Positions 31,357-39,624 are shown, numbered from the stretch's first letter. The stretch: DNA of 43,921 nucleotides from Gammaproteobacteria bacterium (GCA_021773815.1 JAJFJS010000122.1:1-43921); one strand, 5' to 3'. Numbers and translations are program-made. The notes: a model not told the origin generated them from the sequence alone.

Positions 31357-31974
31357 ATGAAGCAGCTCAATCGGGTGCGTCGCTGGTTCGGAATCCGGCA
31401 AATCAACAGTCAGAAACGGTTCGTTGCCACGTATGTGGCAGGCGCATTGCTTTTCGCGGGTTTTTCCTTAAACGCCAATGCGTTCACCGTTTGGGCCGTT
31501 AATAGTGGTGAACTCTCGTCATCCAATACCGCCGGAAACCCACTGAATGTGATCGAGGGCACCAACAGCATCGATTTATTTTTTGATACGGAAGGTGATA
31601 TCAGCTGGGGTTGGGACATTCTGCTGGAGATAACGGATGGTTCCGGTACCGTCTCGGCCGTAAACGGTGGTGACATCAAGGGCGGATTGGGAAACTCTCA
31701 GCCGGACGGTGGCTGGAGACAGTTGGGCGGTGATCCCGCAGTTGACCTGAACAGCCCCGCAGTTCTGATGTTTTCCTTCACCTTCGAGGTCGGCCCGAAT
31801 GCAGTGCTATCGATTGGGACCGGTTCGACCTATACGAGCGGTAGTACATTTCAAAGTGAGCCTGTAGCCCCAGCAGATCTGGTTCAGGCGGTAGTGCCGT
31901 TGCCGGCAGCTGGGTGTTTATTCTTAAGTGGCCTGGGTTTGCTTGGCGTTGCCGGACGAAGGTTGACTCGGTAG
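31357..31974 (+). CDS. VPLPA-CTERM sorting-domain surface protein, possible cohesin-like fold
   Basis: This 205-residue protein has a long-n-region signal peptide (cleavage after NANA, near residue 42), a beta-rich domain, and a C-terminal tripartite sorting signal: VPLPAAGCLFLSGLGLLG, a hydrophobic helix, then GRRLTR. Such signals are processed by exosortases; none is encoded in this window. The central part (NSIDLFFDTEGDISWGWDIL, VSAVNGGDIKGGL, VLMFSFTFEVGPNAVLSIGT) has the strand pattern of cohesin-type domains, a weak resemblance. AAGGGG precedes the ATG. The gene lies co-directional with a dockerin-bearing enzyme. Confidence 0.85.
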   Translation: MKQLNRVRRWFGIRQINSQKRFVATYVAGALLFAGFSLNANAFTVWAVNSGELSSSNTAGNPLNVIEGTNSIDLFFDTEGDISWGWDILLEITDGSGTVSAVNGGDIKGGLGNSQPDGGWRQLGGDPAVDLNSPAVLMFSFTFEVGPNAVLSIGTGSTYTSGSTFQSEPVAPADLVQAVVPLPAAGCLFLSGLGLLGVAGRRLTR

Positions 31975-32151
31975 CGTTTAGTCGACGCCGCTGATTCGAG
32001 GCTGCAGTGCCAGTCACATTCGGCACCGACGGCGCGCACACGTCGCCGATGCAGGTGAAGTGTGGGCGGTGGCCGTCGACGTGTCGGCCAGCCGGGATGC
32101 CGGATAGAAGAATGCCAGCATCGACATGACGCCAGGCGAGGTTGGACTGTC

Positions 32152-33117
32152 TTAGTTCAGGTCCTGAACCGCAAGCACCAATTTGCCGCGTGTGCGACCG
32201 CTCTCGGAGCGCCGATGCGCATCTGCCGCGGCGTCCAGCGGCAGTACTTCGATCTGCGGTAGCGGCAGCAGTCCGTCACGATACAGGGCGACCAACTCGG
32301 CCAGCATCCGGCCATCGGTGCGGTGGTGCAGGAATTTGGTCTTGATTTGTCTTTCAGCGATGTCCGGGATATCGGGCGGTTCGTTGTTCATGAAAACGAC
32401 GACCCCGCCAGTCTTCGCGAGCCGGATCGCGGCTTCGGCGATACCCTCGCCAAGCAGGGACTCGAGTACGAGGTCGACACCTTCCGGTTCGCATTTACGA
32501 ATTTCCGTCTCATAATCGACGCTCGTGTAATCAATGATGTGATCTGCGCCGCGGCTACGCAGGTACTCGAAATTCTCCGGTCGGGCCGTGGTATACACCG
32601 TGGCCCCCAGGTGCTTCGCCATCGGGATCGCAACGCTGCCCAGTCCGCCGGCACCTGCCTGAATGAAAGCTGTTTGCCCGCGTTTCAGCTCGCCAAACTC
32701 GGCCAGGGATTGCCAGGCTGTCAGGCTGACCAGGGGCAGGGCAGCCGCCTCGGTAAAGGATAATTCGGTTGGCTTCACGGCTAACGCCGACGCGTCGATC
32801 GGTGTGTACTCGGCATAGCTGCCATGCTGTATCGACCACGTGAACGCCAGGCCGAGCACATCATCGCCCACGTGCCAACCGGTGACTTCCTCGCCGACTG
32901 CGACGATGCGTCCGGCCAGATCCCAACCGGGCACGACGGGGAACGTGCGCGAAATGTACTCCTGGAGTTCGCCGCCACGGAGACGGCGATCAATCGGGTT
33001 GACGCCCGCCGCGGCGATTTGCACGAGCACCTGATCGGGGGCGGGTTCGGGCACCGGCAAGTTGCCAAGCTGGAGTACGTCAGGGTCGCCATGGGATGCG
33101 TAATAGACGGCGCGCAT
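32152..33117 (-). CDS. zinc-independent medium-chain dehydrogenase/quinone oxidoreductase-like protein
   Basis: This 321-residue protein begins MRAVYYASHGDPDVLQLGNL and has the GroES-like N-terminal domain with AAGVNPIDRRLRGG and VVPGWDLAGRIVAVGEEV. The Rossmann segment AFIQAGAGGLGSVAIPMAKH lies near residue 150. It lacks the structural-zinc cysteines of alcohol dehydrogenases, as expected for the NADPH:quinone reductase group. The substrate is unknown. The ATG at 33117 follows AAGGGG at a good distance. It lies downstream of zapD, where many gammaproteobacteria have yacG, and converges on the VPLPA-CTERM gene. Confidence 0.9.
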   Translation of the reverse strand: MRAVYYASHGDPDVLQLGNLPVPEPAPDQVLVQIAAAGVNPIDRRLRGGELQEYISRTFPVVPGWDLAGRIVAVGEEVTGWHVGDDVLGLAFTWSIQHGSYAEYTPIDASALAVKPTELSFTEAAALPLVSLTAWQSLAEFGELKRGQTAFIQAGAGGLGSVAIPMAKHLGATVYTTARPENFEYLRSRGADHIIDYTSVDYETEIRKCEPEGVDLVLESLLGEGIAEAAIRLAKTGGVVVFMNNEPPDIPDIAERQIKTKFLHHRTDGRMLAELVALYRDGLLPLPQIEVLPLDAAADAHRRSESGRTRGKLVLAVQDLN

Positions 33118-33298
33118 CAAGATACCCCTTTCAGCAAGTGGTCAACGTCTGGTCGATGTGCTCGACGGGCAGCCGCGAACGGCCAGAATACCCGAGCCAT
33201 CTCTCGCTTATGGCCGCAGCAACGCGTGACTGCCTCGGTCTTTGCAAGGGATCGGCAATCCTGGCGCGTCAGCGCGCCGCTCCGTTCCGGATGCCGGG

Positions 33299-34102
33299 CT
33301 AGCAGATAATCAGGTCGAATTCGACGTCTTCGGCGGTCTGGATGGCCAGCGCCGATGCATCCGGCCAGTGCTTGAAGCGAATGCTGAACCGGTGACGACC
33401 GCCGCTGATTTCCGGAAAACTCGCGGTGCCGGCCGGCAGGGCAATCCGGATCAGGCTGGCCGCCGCATTGCGCTCGAGCGACTGGTGAAACACGCCGTTG
33501 ATGGCCACGTAGTGATGCGCCTCACCGCGGCTGCGCAGCAGCCATAACAACTCCGCGACGCTGTCGCACAGCGGCAGCAGTTTGCTGATCCAGTTGGCGA
33601 TATCGGCCCGGCGCCGTTCGTACGGTTGCCGGAGCCAGTGGCTGAAGGCCGGCAGATCGAATTCGCAGGTCCCCCCCGGAATGGCGCTGCGGTGTTTGAT
33701 GGCGCTAAGGAACTCGCTCTCCCGCAGGTCGTTGAGATACTGCGGCCCGATCGCGTGCAGGCTGCGGTGCAGCTCGCGCAGGTTCCCCAGCACGCGGGCG
33801 ACGCGTTGCGTATCGACGTTGGGGGATTGCTGGTAGCCGTCGAAAACGGTGATTTGCCGCTCGACTTCCTTGAGCATGTCGCCGCGCATGTCGCCGCGGC
33901 TCAGGATTGCGGCGATGTCGAGCAGGTTCGCAACCGCTCTGCGGCTGGCCCACTGGGATTTGCGCTCGAGGTGAAAACGCAGTTCCCGGTACAGGCCCTC
34001 GATGCGCAGATAGGTCCGCATGCGTTCGCTGAGTGGGTACTCGTAACGCACGGTCGCGGCTGCGGGCATCGATTCGGTCAGTCGTTCAGCAGGTTGGGCC
34101 AT
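33299..34102 (-). CDS. zapD: Z-ring-associated protein ZapD
   Basis: This 267-residue protein matches ZapD (YacF) in length and in the N-terminal YEYPLSERMRTYLRIEGLYR. It also has the central ANLLDIAAILSRGDMRGDML and ILSRGD-type helices, HWLRQPYERRRADIANWI near residue 155, and the terminal EDVEFDLIIC strand. ZapD cross-links FtsZ filaments and so works with the ftsZ product encoded 11 kb away. It follows coaE, the conserved neighbour, by 82 bp. No yacG reading frame is seen in the 181 bp after it. Confidence 0.93.
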   Translation of the reverse strand: MAQPAERLTESMPAAATVRYEYPLSERMRTYLRIEGLYRELRFHLERKSQWASRRAVANLLDIAAILSRGDMRGDMLKEVERQITVFDGYQQSPNVDTQRVARVLGNLRELHRSLHAIGPQYLNDLRESEFLSAIKHRSAIPGGTCEFDLPAFSHWLRQPYERRRADIANWISKLLPLCDSVAELLWLLRSRGEAHHYVAINGVFHQSLERNAAASLIRIALPAGTASFPEISGGRHRFSIRFKHWPDASALAIQTAEDVEFDLIIC

Positions 34103-34184
34103 GAGGTGTCGCCATGGGGGTCGGGCGAGATTTCTCTGCGTCCTGGATGCGGTTATTCTGCGCTACCGGGCGCGCGGTCGCAAA

Positions 34185-34829
34185 TCATCGCGGCGCCCTT
34201 GCGAACCGCAGGTACTGCGCATGCAGCGCATCGACCCGGGTGCGCGTCTGCTCCGGCGTGCCGCTGTTGTCGATGACGTCATCGGCTCGTGACAGGCGGG
34301 TCTGGCGGTCGGCCTGTGCCGCCAGAATGCGTTCGACCCGATCCGGGGTTTCGTCGTCCCGGGCCAGCAGCCGGCTGCGTTGGACGCTTTGGGGACAATC
34401 GACGACGAGTGTCCGGTCTACGAGCGCATCGAAGCCCGTCTCGAAGAGCAGGGGGACGACGAGCACCTGGTAGGGGCCGCCGGCCCGGTCCGCGATTTCG
34501 AGTGTTTGCGCGCGAATCAGCGGGTGCAGCGCCGCCTCGAGGTCACGGCGTGCGTCGGGGTCGTCGAAGACGAGTGCGCGCAGCCGGCGCCGGTCGAGGC
34601 GGCCGTCGTCACCGAGCACCGTGGCGCCGAACCGGGTGTGGACGGCGTCCCAACCCGGCTGGCCGGGTTCGACAACCTGCCTCGCGATGACATCGGTATC
34701 GATCGTCGGCACGCCGTGCTCGGCGAAGCGGGCGGCGACGAGGCTCTTGCCGCTCGCGATGCCGCCCGTCAGCCCGATGCGAAATACGCGGTTTTGGGGT
34801 TTGTCCATCGCCGGCCCGGGGTTATCCAT
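34185..34829 (-). CDS. coaE: dephospho-CoA kinase CoaE
   Basis: This 214-residue kinase has the P-loop IGLTGGIASGKSLVAARFAE near residue 20. It also has TIDTDVIARQVVEPGQPGW near 45, the lid region LHPLIRAQTLEI, and LVVPLLFETGFDALVDRTLV near 115. It completes coenzyme A synthesis by phosphorylating the 3' hydroxyl. The start may be ATG at 34829 or at 34808; neither has a strong ribosome site. It lies between pilD and zapD, the usual gammaproteobacterial order. Confidence 0.95.
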   Translation of the reverse strand: MDNPGPAMDKPQNRVFRIGLTGGIASGKSLVAARFAEHGVPTIDTDVIARQVVEPGQPGWDAVHTRFGATVLGDDGRLDRRRLRALVFDDPDARRDLEAALHPLIRAQTLEIADRAGGPYQVLVVPLLFETGFDALVDRTLVVDCPQSVQRSRLLARDDETPDRVERILAAQADRQTRLSRADDVIDNSGTPEQTRTRVDALHAQYLRFARAPR

Positions 34830-34849
34830 CGAGGTTTATCGATACAGGT

Positions 34850-35761
34850 TCATTGGCTGCCGGCGGCGCCCAGCCAGATTGACAGCAACTCCGGCCCCCA
34901 CAGCAGCGCGATGAAGCCGGCGACCGCCAGGTAGGGGCCAAACGGGATCGGCACCTGGCGGTTGTGGCCGCGGAAGACGACCATGACCAGCGCCGCGGCG
35001 AGACCAACGCCGGCCGACAGCAGGATCACGATCGGCAATAGCTGCCAGCCGAGCCATGCACCGATGGCCGCCAGCAGCTTGAAATCGCCGTAACCCATGC
35101 CTTCCTTGCCGGTCACCAGCCGAAAACCCTGGTAGACGCTCCACAGAGACAGGTACCCCGCCAGCCCCCCGATGATCGCCGAACGCGGATCCGTGAGCAC
35201 GACGCCGCCGTCCGCACCCGTCAGCAGACTGAAGCCGAGGCCGAGCCACAGCAGCGGCAGCGTGATGCGGTCCGGCAGCAGCTGGCGATCCAGATCGATG
35301 CCGGTCAGCGCGATCAACGCCCAGGTCAGGATGAGCCCGCCGGCGCAGGCGGCTGAGAAGCCGAAGCGCCAGGCCACGAGGACGGAGGCGATACCGGTCA
35401 GCGCCTCGATGACCGGGTAACGGATCGGGATGCCGGCGCCGCAGCCGGCGCACCGGCCGCGCAGCAGCAGGTAACTCAGGATCGGCAGGTTCTGGTGAGC
35501 CCGGACAGCGGCGCCGCACTGCGGGCATGCCGAACGGGGCCGGATCAGGTCGAACGGCGGTTCGGCCGCGGGCTCCGGCGCCGCCGCGGTCGCGTCGAGT
35601 TGCGCGGTCAGGGCCCTGTGCCACGCGCGTTCCTCGCGGTCCATCATGATCGGCAGGCGATAGATCACGACGTTCAGAAAACTGCCGATGAGCAGGCCCA
35701 GTACGCCGGCGACAACGTCGAATGCGATCGGGTAGGCGGTAAAGATCTCGGCGAAAATCAG
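34850..35761 (-). CDS. pilD: type IV prepilin peptidase/N-methyltransferase PilD, non-standard start
   Basis: The protein is about 303 residues when read from a CTG at 35761. The conserved N-terminal membrane segment VLGLLIGSFLNVVIYRLP is followed by the zinc tetracysteine CPQCGA...CAGCG, the aspartic-protease motifs LIALTGIDLDRQLLPD and EGMGYGDFKLLAAIGAW, and further membrane segments. It cleaves prepilin leaders and methylates the new N-terminus. The first standard start in frame is a GTG at 35668, inside that conserved segment. Upstream the frame stays open to a stop at 35798-35800 with no ATG, GTG or TTG. CGGAG precedes CTG 35761 by 6 bases and ATT 35758 by 9. Either an unusual codon is used or the sequence has an error. 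Confidence 0.9.
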   Translation of the reverse strand: MIFAEIFTAYPIAFDVVAGVLGLLIGSFLNVVIYRLPIMMDREERAWHRALTAQLDATAAAPEPAAEPPFDLIRPRSACPQCGAAVRAHQNLPILSYLLLRGRCAGCGAGIPIRYPVIEALTGIASVLVAWRFGFSAACAGGLILTWALIALTGIDLDRQLLPDRITLPLLWLGLGFSLLTGADGGVVLTDPRSAIIGGLAGYLSLWSVYQGFRLVTGKEGMGYGDFKLLAAIGAWLGWQLLPIVILLSAGVGLAAALVMVVFRGHNRQVPIPFGPYLAVAGFIALLWGPELLSIWLGAAGSQ

Positions 35762-35939
35762 GTCAGTCTCCGTCAGTGGGCGATGTCCGCCTCCGGTTCA
35801 CGTGCGCCGTTGACAGCCCTGTCACGGCCGGTGTGCGACAACGCGAAGTTACGCGGCCCAACACTCCGGTTCGTGGGCATTCCGGGGCGCATTCGCAATG
35901 CGTTATTGCGCATGCCGAATCGGTTCGCAGCGCGCAGCA

Positions 35940-35960
35940 GCCGGTCGAGAAGGCCTCAGG
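35940..35960 (+). repeat. left 21-bp inverted repeat of pilC-pilD spacer element
   Basis: GCCGGTCGAGAAGGCCTCAG and one further base pair with 36124-36144 in inverted orientation with two mismatches. Confidence 0.65.
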
Positions 35961-35965
35961 TGAGG

Positions 35966-36020
35966 GCGCCCCAAGGGCACTTCCTTCGGGCGCACCCCAA
36001 GGGCACTTCCTTCGGGCGCA
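35966..36020. repeat. two tandem 26-bp REP-like hairpin units
   Basis: The unit starting CCCCAAGGGCACTTCCTTCG is repeated exactly at 35969-35994 and 35995-36020. With the preceding bases the first copy folds as GCGCCC-C-AAGG, loop GCACTT, CCTT-C-GGGCGC. No T run follows, so it resembles an extragenic palindrome more than a terminator. Confidence 0.75.
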
Positions 36021-36123
36021 AGATCAAGCCGGGAATGGAGGCAAGGGTGCAGTGTAAACGCCAGTACATGAGCCCTCGTTGACCAGAATAAGGGTCTTGC
36101 ATTCTTAACGCCAGATTGAGCCG

Positions 36124-36144
36124 CCCGAGGCCTTCTCAACCGGC
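36124..36144 (-). repeat. right 21-bp inverted repeat of pilC-pilD spacer element
   Basis: This is the inverted partner of 35940-35960. It ends two bases before the pilC stop codon. Confidence 0.65.
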
Positions 36145-36146
36145 GA

Positions 36147-37364
36147 CTAAATGACGGCGCCCATCTTGAAGATCGGCAGATACATCGCGACGACCAGGCC
36201 GCCGACGAGCACGCCGAGAATGGCCATGATCATCGGTTCGAGCAGGCTGCTCATGTTGTCAACCGCATTGTCGACGTCTTCCTCGTAAAAGTCAGCGACC
36301 TTGCTCGACATCTCGTCCAGCGATCCCGACTCTTCGCCGACTGCGATCATCTGGATGACCATGTTCGGGAACAGCTCGGTATTTTCCATCGCGCGCTGCA
36401 GCCGCTGTCCGGTCGAGACCTCGTCGCGCATTTCCATGACGGCATTCTCATAGACGATATTGCCGGTGGCGCCGGCCACTGATTGCAGCGCTTCGACGAG
36501 CGGTACGCCGGCCGCGAACATCGTCGCCAGCGTCCGCGCAAAGCGGGCAATCGCGGCCTTGACCAGAATCGAGCCGACGACCGGCATCTTCAGCATCACG
36601 CGGTCCTGGGTTTCGCGCAGCGCCCGCGAGCGCTTGTACATCGCCAGGTAACCGGTGACGGCACCGACGCTGCCGATCAGCAGCAGCCAGCCCTGGTCGC
36701 GCATGAACTCGGACAGGTTGATGACCATGCGCGTGAACGCCGGCAGGTCGGCGCCGAAACCCTGGAACAGCGATTCGAATTCGGGGATCACGAAGATCAG
36801 CAGGATCGTCGTTACGACCGCCGCGACGACAATGACGGCAGCCGGATAGGTTAGCGCCTTCTTGATCTTCTTCTTGATGGCCTCGGTCTTTTCCTTGTAG
36901 GTCGCGATCTTGTCGAGCAGTGTCTCGAGCGCACCGGCTTGCTCGCCGGCCTCGACGAGGTTGACGAACAGGTCATCGAAATACAGCGGATGCTTGGACA
37001 GCGCCTCGGCCAGCGCCGTGCCGCCCTCGACGTCCTGTTTGATCGCAAAGATCAGCTTTTGCATCGCCGGGTTATCGTGCCCGCTGCCGACGATCTCGAA
37101 TGCCTGTACGAGCGGGATGCCGGCCGACAACATCGTCGCGAGTTGGCGGCTGAAGATGGCGATGTCGGCGGGCGTGACCTTGCCCCGCTTCTGGAAGAGT
37201 GTGGATTCCTTGCGCACGCGCAGCGGTACCACGCCCTGCCGGCGCAACTCCGCACGTACCGCGGCCTCGCTGATAGCCACGGTTTTGCCCTTGACGCGCT
37301 TGCCGCGACTGTCGGTGCCTTCCCAGTTAAACGGGGATTGATTGACTGCTAGAGACTGAGCCAT
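36147..37364 (-). CDS. pilC: type IV pilus inner-membrane platform protein PilC
   Basis: This 405-residue protein has an N-terminal FNWEGTDSRGKRVKG motif and two copies of the GspF domain. The first copy has IAIFSRQLATMLSAGIPLVQ near residue 70 and the second IARFARTLATMFAAGVPLVE near 270. Three membrane segments lie near 170, 220 and 380, and the end has LLEPMIMAILGVLVGGLVVA. PilC couples the PilB motor to pilus assembly in the inner membrane. It starts 37 bp after pilB and is probably co-transcribed with it. Confidence 0.97.
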   Translation of the reverse strand: MAQSLAVNQSPFNWEGTDSRGKRVKGKTVAISEAAVRAELRRQGVVPLRVRKESTLFQKRGKVTPADIAIFSRQLATMLSAGIPLVQAFEIVGSGHDNPAMQKLIFAIKQDVEGGTALAEALSKHPLYFDDLFVNLVEAGEQAGALETLLDKIATYKEKTEAIKKKIKKALTYPAAVIVVAAVVTTILLIFVIPEFESLFQGFGADLPAFTRMVINLSEFMRDQGWLLLIGSVGAVTGYLAMYKRSRALRETQDRVMLKMPVVGSILVKAAIARFARTLATMFAAGVPLVEALQSVAGATGNIVYENAVMEMRDEVSTGQRLQRAMENTELFPNMVIQMIAVGEESGSLDEMSSKVADFYEEDVDNAVDNMSSLLEPMIMAILGVLVGGLVVAMYLPIFKMGAVI

Positions 37365-37401
37365 GTCCTTGGTTTCCAGGGGTCATTTACACACACAACA
37401 A

Positions 37402-39123
37402 CTACTCGATTGTAACGCGGTTGATCTCTTCAAGACCGGTAAGCCCGTCCTTGACTTTCTGCAATCCGCCTGCTCGCAGATCGAGTACACCTTCCTTGAG
37501 GGCCTGATCGGCGATCTGCATCGAGTTGCCGCCTTCCATAATGATGCGCTGAATCGATTCGGTGATCGGCATGACCTGGAAGATGCCGAGCCGGCCCTTG
37601 TAGCCGGCGTTGCACTGGCTGCAGCCGACCGGCCCGTAAATCTTCACGCCCGCATCGATATCCTGTTCGGTGAAGCCCTCCTGTAGCAGGGCCTCTTTGG
37701 GGATGTCGCGGATCTCCTTGCAGTTGTCGCAGAGCTTGCGGGCGAGCCGCTGGGCGATGATCAATTGCACGGTACTGGCAATCGCGTACGGCTTCACGCC
37801 CATGTCAACCAGCCGGGTCAGCGTGCGCGGCGCGTCGTTCGTATGCAGCGTCGACAGCACGAGGTGACCGGTCTGCGCGGCCTTGATGGCGATCTCGGCC
37901 GTCTCCAGGTCGCGAATCTCGCCGACCATGATGACATCCGGATCCTGACGCAGGAAGGCGCGCAGCGCTGACGCGAACGTCAGGCCAACCTTGTTGTTGA
38001 CGTTGACCTGGTTGATGCCCGGCAGGTTGATTTCGGCCGGGTCCTCGGCCGTCGAGATGTTGCGGTCTTCGGTATTGAGAATATTCAGACCCGTATACAG
38101 CGACACGGTCTTGCCGCTGCCGGTCGGGCCGGTCACGAGAATCATGCCGTACGGTCGGCCCAGCGCGTCCATGTACAGCTTTTTCTGCTCGGGCTCGTAG
38201 CCGAGCGCGTCGATGCCGAGTTTCGCGCTGCTCGGATCGAGGATACGCAGCACGATTTTTTCGCCGAACAGCGTCGGGCACGTGTTCACGCGGAAATCGA
38301 TGGCGCGGTTCTTCGACAGCTTCATCTTGATGCGCCCGTCCTGGGGCACTCGGCGCTCGGCGATGTCCATGCGCGACATGACCTTCAGGCGCGCACAGAC
38401 CTTGTTCGCGAGTGCCGTCGGTGGCGAGGCGACCTGGGTCAGCACGCCGTCGAGGCGCGTGCGGATGCGGAAGATCTTTTCGTACGGTTCGAAGTGAATG
38501 TCGGACGCGCCGCGCTTGATGGCGTCGAGCAAAATCTTGTTGACGAAGCGAACGACCGGTGCATCTTCGATGTCGTCGCGGTTGGAATCCTCTTCCAGTT
38601 CTTCATCGCCGCCGGAGATTTCGAGGCTCTCGAGGTCGAAGTCGTCTTCGTCGAAGTTGGACATCGACGTGTCGACGGCCTCGAGCGCCTTGGCGACCAG
38701 CGCTTCGAGTTTGTCCTGCTCGACGACGACCGGGTCAATCCGGCAGCCGGTCTGGAACTTGATCTCGTCGATCGCGGCCAGATTGGTCGGGTCGGAGACG
38801 CCGAGAAACATGCGGCGGCCGCGCAGCACGAGCGGCAGCACCTGGTGCTTGCCGATCAGCTTCTGATTGACGGACTTGACCGCTTCGAGGTCGAGTTCGA
38901 GTACGCCGATGTCCATCAGCGGTACGCCAAATTCATGCGATGCGGCGATCGCGATGCTGCGGGGGTCCGCGTTGGCCTCGTTGACGAGATACGGAACCAG
39001 CCCGATCTTGCGCTTGCGGGCCTCCCTGACGGCCCCCAGAACGGCCTCTTCGTCGACGATGCCGTCCTGAACGAGACGACGCGGCAATCCGGTCAGTGTT
39101 GAGGTGGTTGCGCTGACGGCCAT
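37402..39123 (-). CDS. pilB: type IV pilus assembly ATPase PilB
   Basis: This 573-residue GspE-family ATPase has an N-terminal MshEN/GspII domain (GLPRRLVQDGIVDEEAVLGA). The N2 domain has APVVRFVNKILLDAIKRGAS near residue 190 and the arginine-finger region RASDIHFE-type SDIHFEPYEK. Walker A is VTGPTGSGKTVSLYTGL near 330, Walker B is IMVGEIRDLETAEIAIKAAQ near 395, and LSTLHTND follows. The zinc tetracysteine CDNC...CSQC lies near 465-505. It powers pilus extension. GGGAG stands before the ATG. The Arg and Gln expected for cyclic-di-GMP binding by MshEN are not evident. Confidence 0.97.
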   Translation of the reverse strand: MAVSATTSTLTGLPRRLVQDGIVDEEAVLGAVREARKRKIGLVPYLVNEANADPRSIAIAASHEFGVPLMDIGVLELDLEAVKSVNQKLIGKHQVLPLVLRGRRMFLGVSDPTNLAAIDEIKFQTGCRIDPVVVEQDKLEALVAKALEAVDTSMSNFDEDDFDLESLEISGGDEELEEDSNRDDIEDAPVVRFVNKILLDAIKRGASDIHFEPYEKIFRIRTRLDGVLTQVASPPTALANKVCARLKVMSRMDIAERRVPQDGRIKMKLSKNRAIDFRVNTCPTLFGEKIVLRILDPSSAKLGIDALGYEPEQKKLYMDALGRPYGMILVTGPTGSGKTVSLYTGLNILNTEDRNISTAEDPAEINLPGINQVNVNNKVGLTFASALRAFLRQDPDVIMVGEIRDLETAEIAIKAAQTGHLVLSTLHTNDAPRTLTRLVDMGVKPYAIASTVQLIIAQRLARKLCDNCKEIRDIPKEALLQEGFTEQDIDAGVKIYGPVGCSQCNAGYKGRLGIFQVMPITESIQRIIMEGGNSMQIADQALKEGVLDLRAGGLQKVKDGLTGLEEINRVTIE

Positions 39124-39412
39124 TGACTCCCGGTACCCTTGAAAATTACCCAGTCAATCAGGCGCATAGGCCCGATAATGTGACATAGTCTTACTGATTA
39201 TGGACGCCGGGCGCAACCGATTATTCGGTGAATCCCGGCTTTTTTTACGCCGGATCACGATTTCGTGACCTGGTCGTGAGGCTGCAGCATCGTGGGAAAA
39301 GTTTCCTTGCGGTCAGGTGCGTAAAGCGATGTTGGGTTCCGAGCAACAATCGCTGCGCATATCCTGCCATTTCCCCGGAATTCAGGGGACAGTCTACCTG
39401 CTCTCCGGCACA

Positions 39413-39437
39413 GAAATTGGTGTCAGACACCAATTTC
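39413..39437. repeat. 25-bp perfect palindrome, GAAATTGGTGTC family
   Basis: GAAATTGGTGTC (39413-39424), a central A, and GACACCAATTTC (39426-39437) form a perfect 12+1+12 palindrome. Its relatives lie at 39469-39489 and 120-142. Confidence 0.85.
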
Positions 39438-39468
39438 CAGGTTCCTTCATTCAACCGCCCGCCGGAGC

Positions 39469-39504
39469 AATTGGTGTCTGACACCAATTTCTGACATCAA
39501 TTTC
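39469..39504. repeat. second palindrome of the family plus half-site
   Basis: AATTGGTGTC-T-GACACCAATT is a perfect 10+1+10 palindrome (39469-39489), followed by a degenerate half copy CTGACATCAATTTC to 39504. Confidence 0.8.
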
Positions 39505-39548
39505 GGCGAGTTAAGTAATCCGTCCCGTCGATTCTGCCCTCTACAGGC

Positions 39549-39578
39549 AAAAAAACGGGGGGCAAATGCCCCCCGTTT
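39549..39578 (-). terminator. rho-independent terminator of pilA
   Basis: Read on the minus strand, an ACGGGGGG / CCCCCCGT stem around a CATTTG loop is followed by a run of T residues (39550-39555 as A on the plus strand). It lies 47 bp after the pilA stop, and suits a highly expressed single-gene transcript. Confidence 0.9.
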
Positions 39579-39624
39579 CCTTGTCGCGTGGCCCGCAGGC
39601 AACGCGGCGTTTCGCTAGCGCAGA

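Larger units (their letters stand above)
35762..36146. other. pilC-pilD intergenic region with repeats
   Basis: This 385-bp stretch shows no convincing gene. It contains a pair of 21-bp inverted repeats (35940-35960 and 36124-36144, 19 of 21 matching) that enclose two tandem 26-bp hairpin units. In most relatives pilC and pilD are nearly adjacent, so an inserted extragenic element is likely. Confidence 0.55.
39124..39548. other. pilB-pilA intergenic region with palindromic repeats
   Basis: No gene is convincing here. It contains the pilB upstream region, a TTCAGGGGACAG segment (39380-39391) also seen at 43582-43593, two perfect palindromes of the AATTGGTGTC family and a third half-site. Small open frames here simply translate the repeats. 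Confidence 0.5.

Noticed and set aside
33118-33298. yacG between zapD and the oxidoreductase gene
   Set aside because: No frame with the required four-cysteine zinc motif is present.
38900-39123. Cyclic-di-GMP binding by the PilB N-terminal MshEN domain
   Set aside because: The domain is present, but the conserved Arg and Gln of the binding motif are not evident, so binding cannot be claimed.
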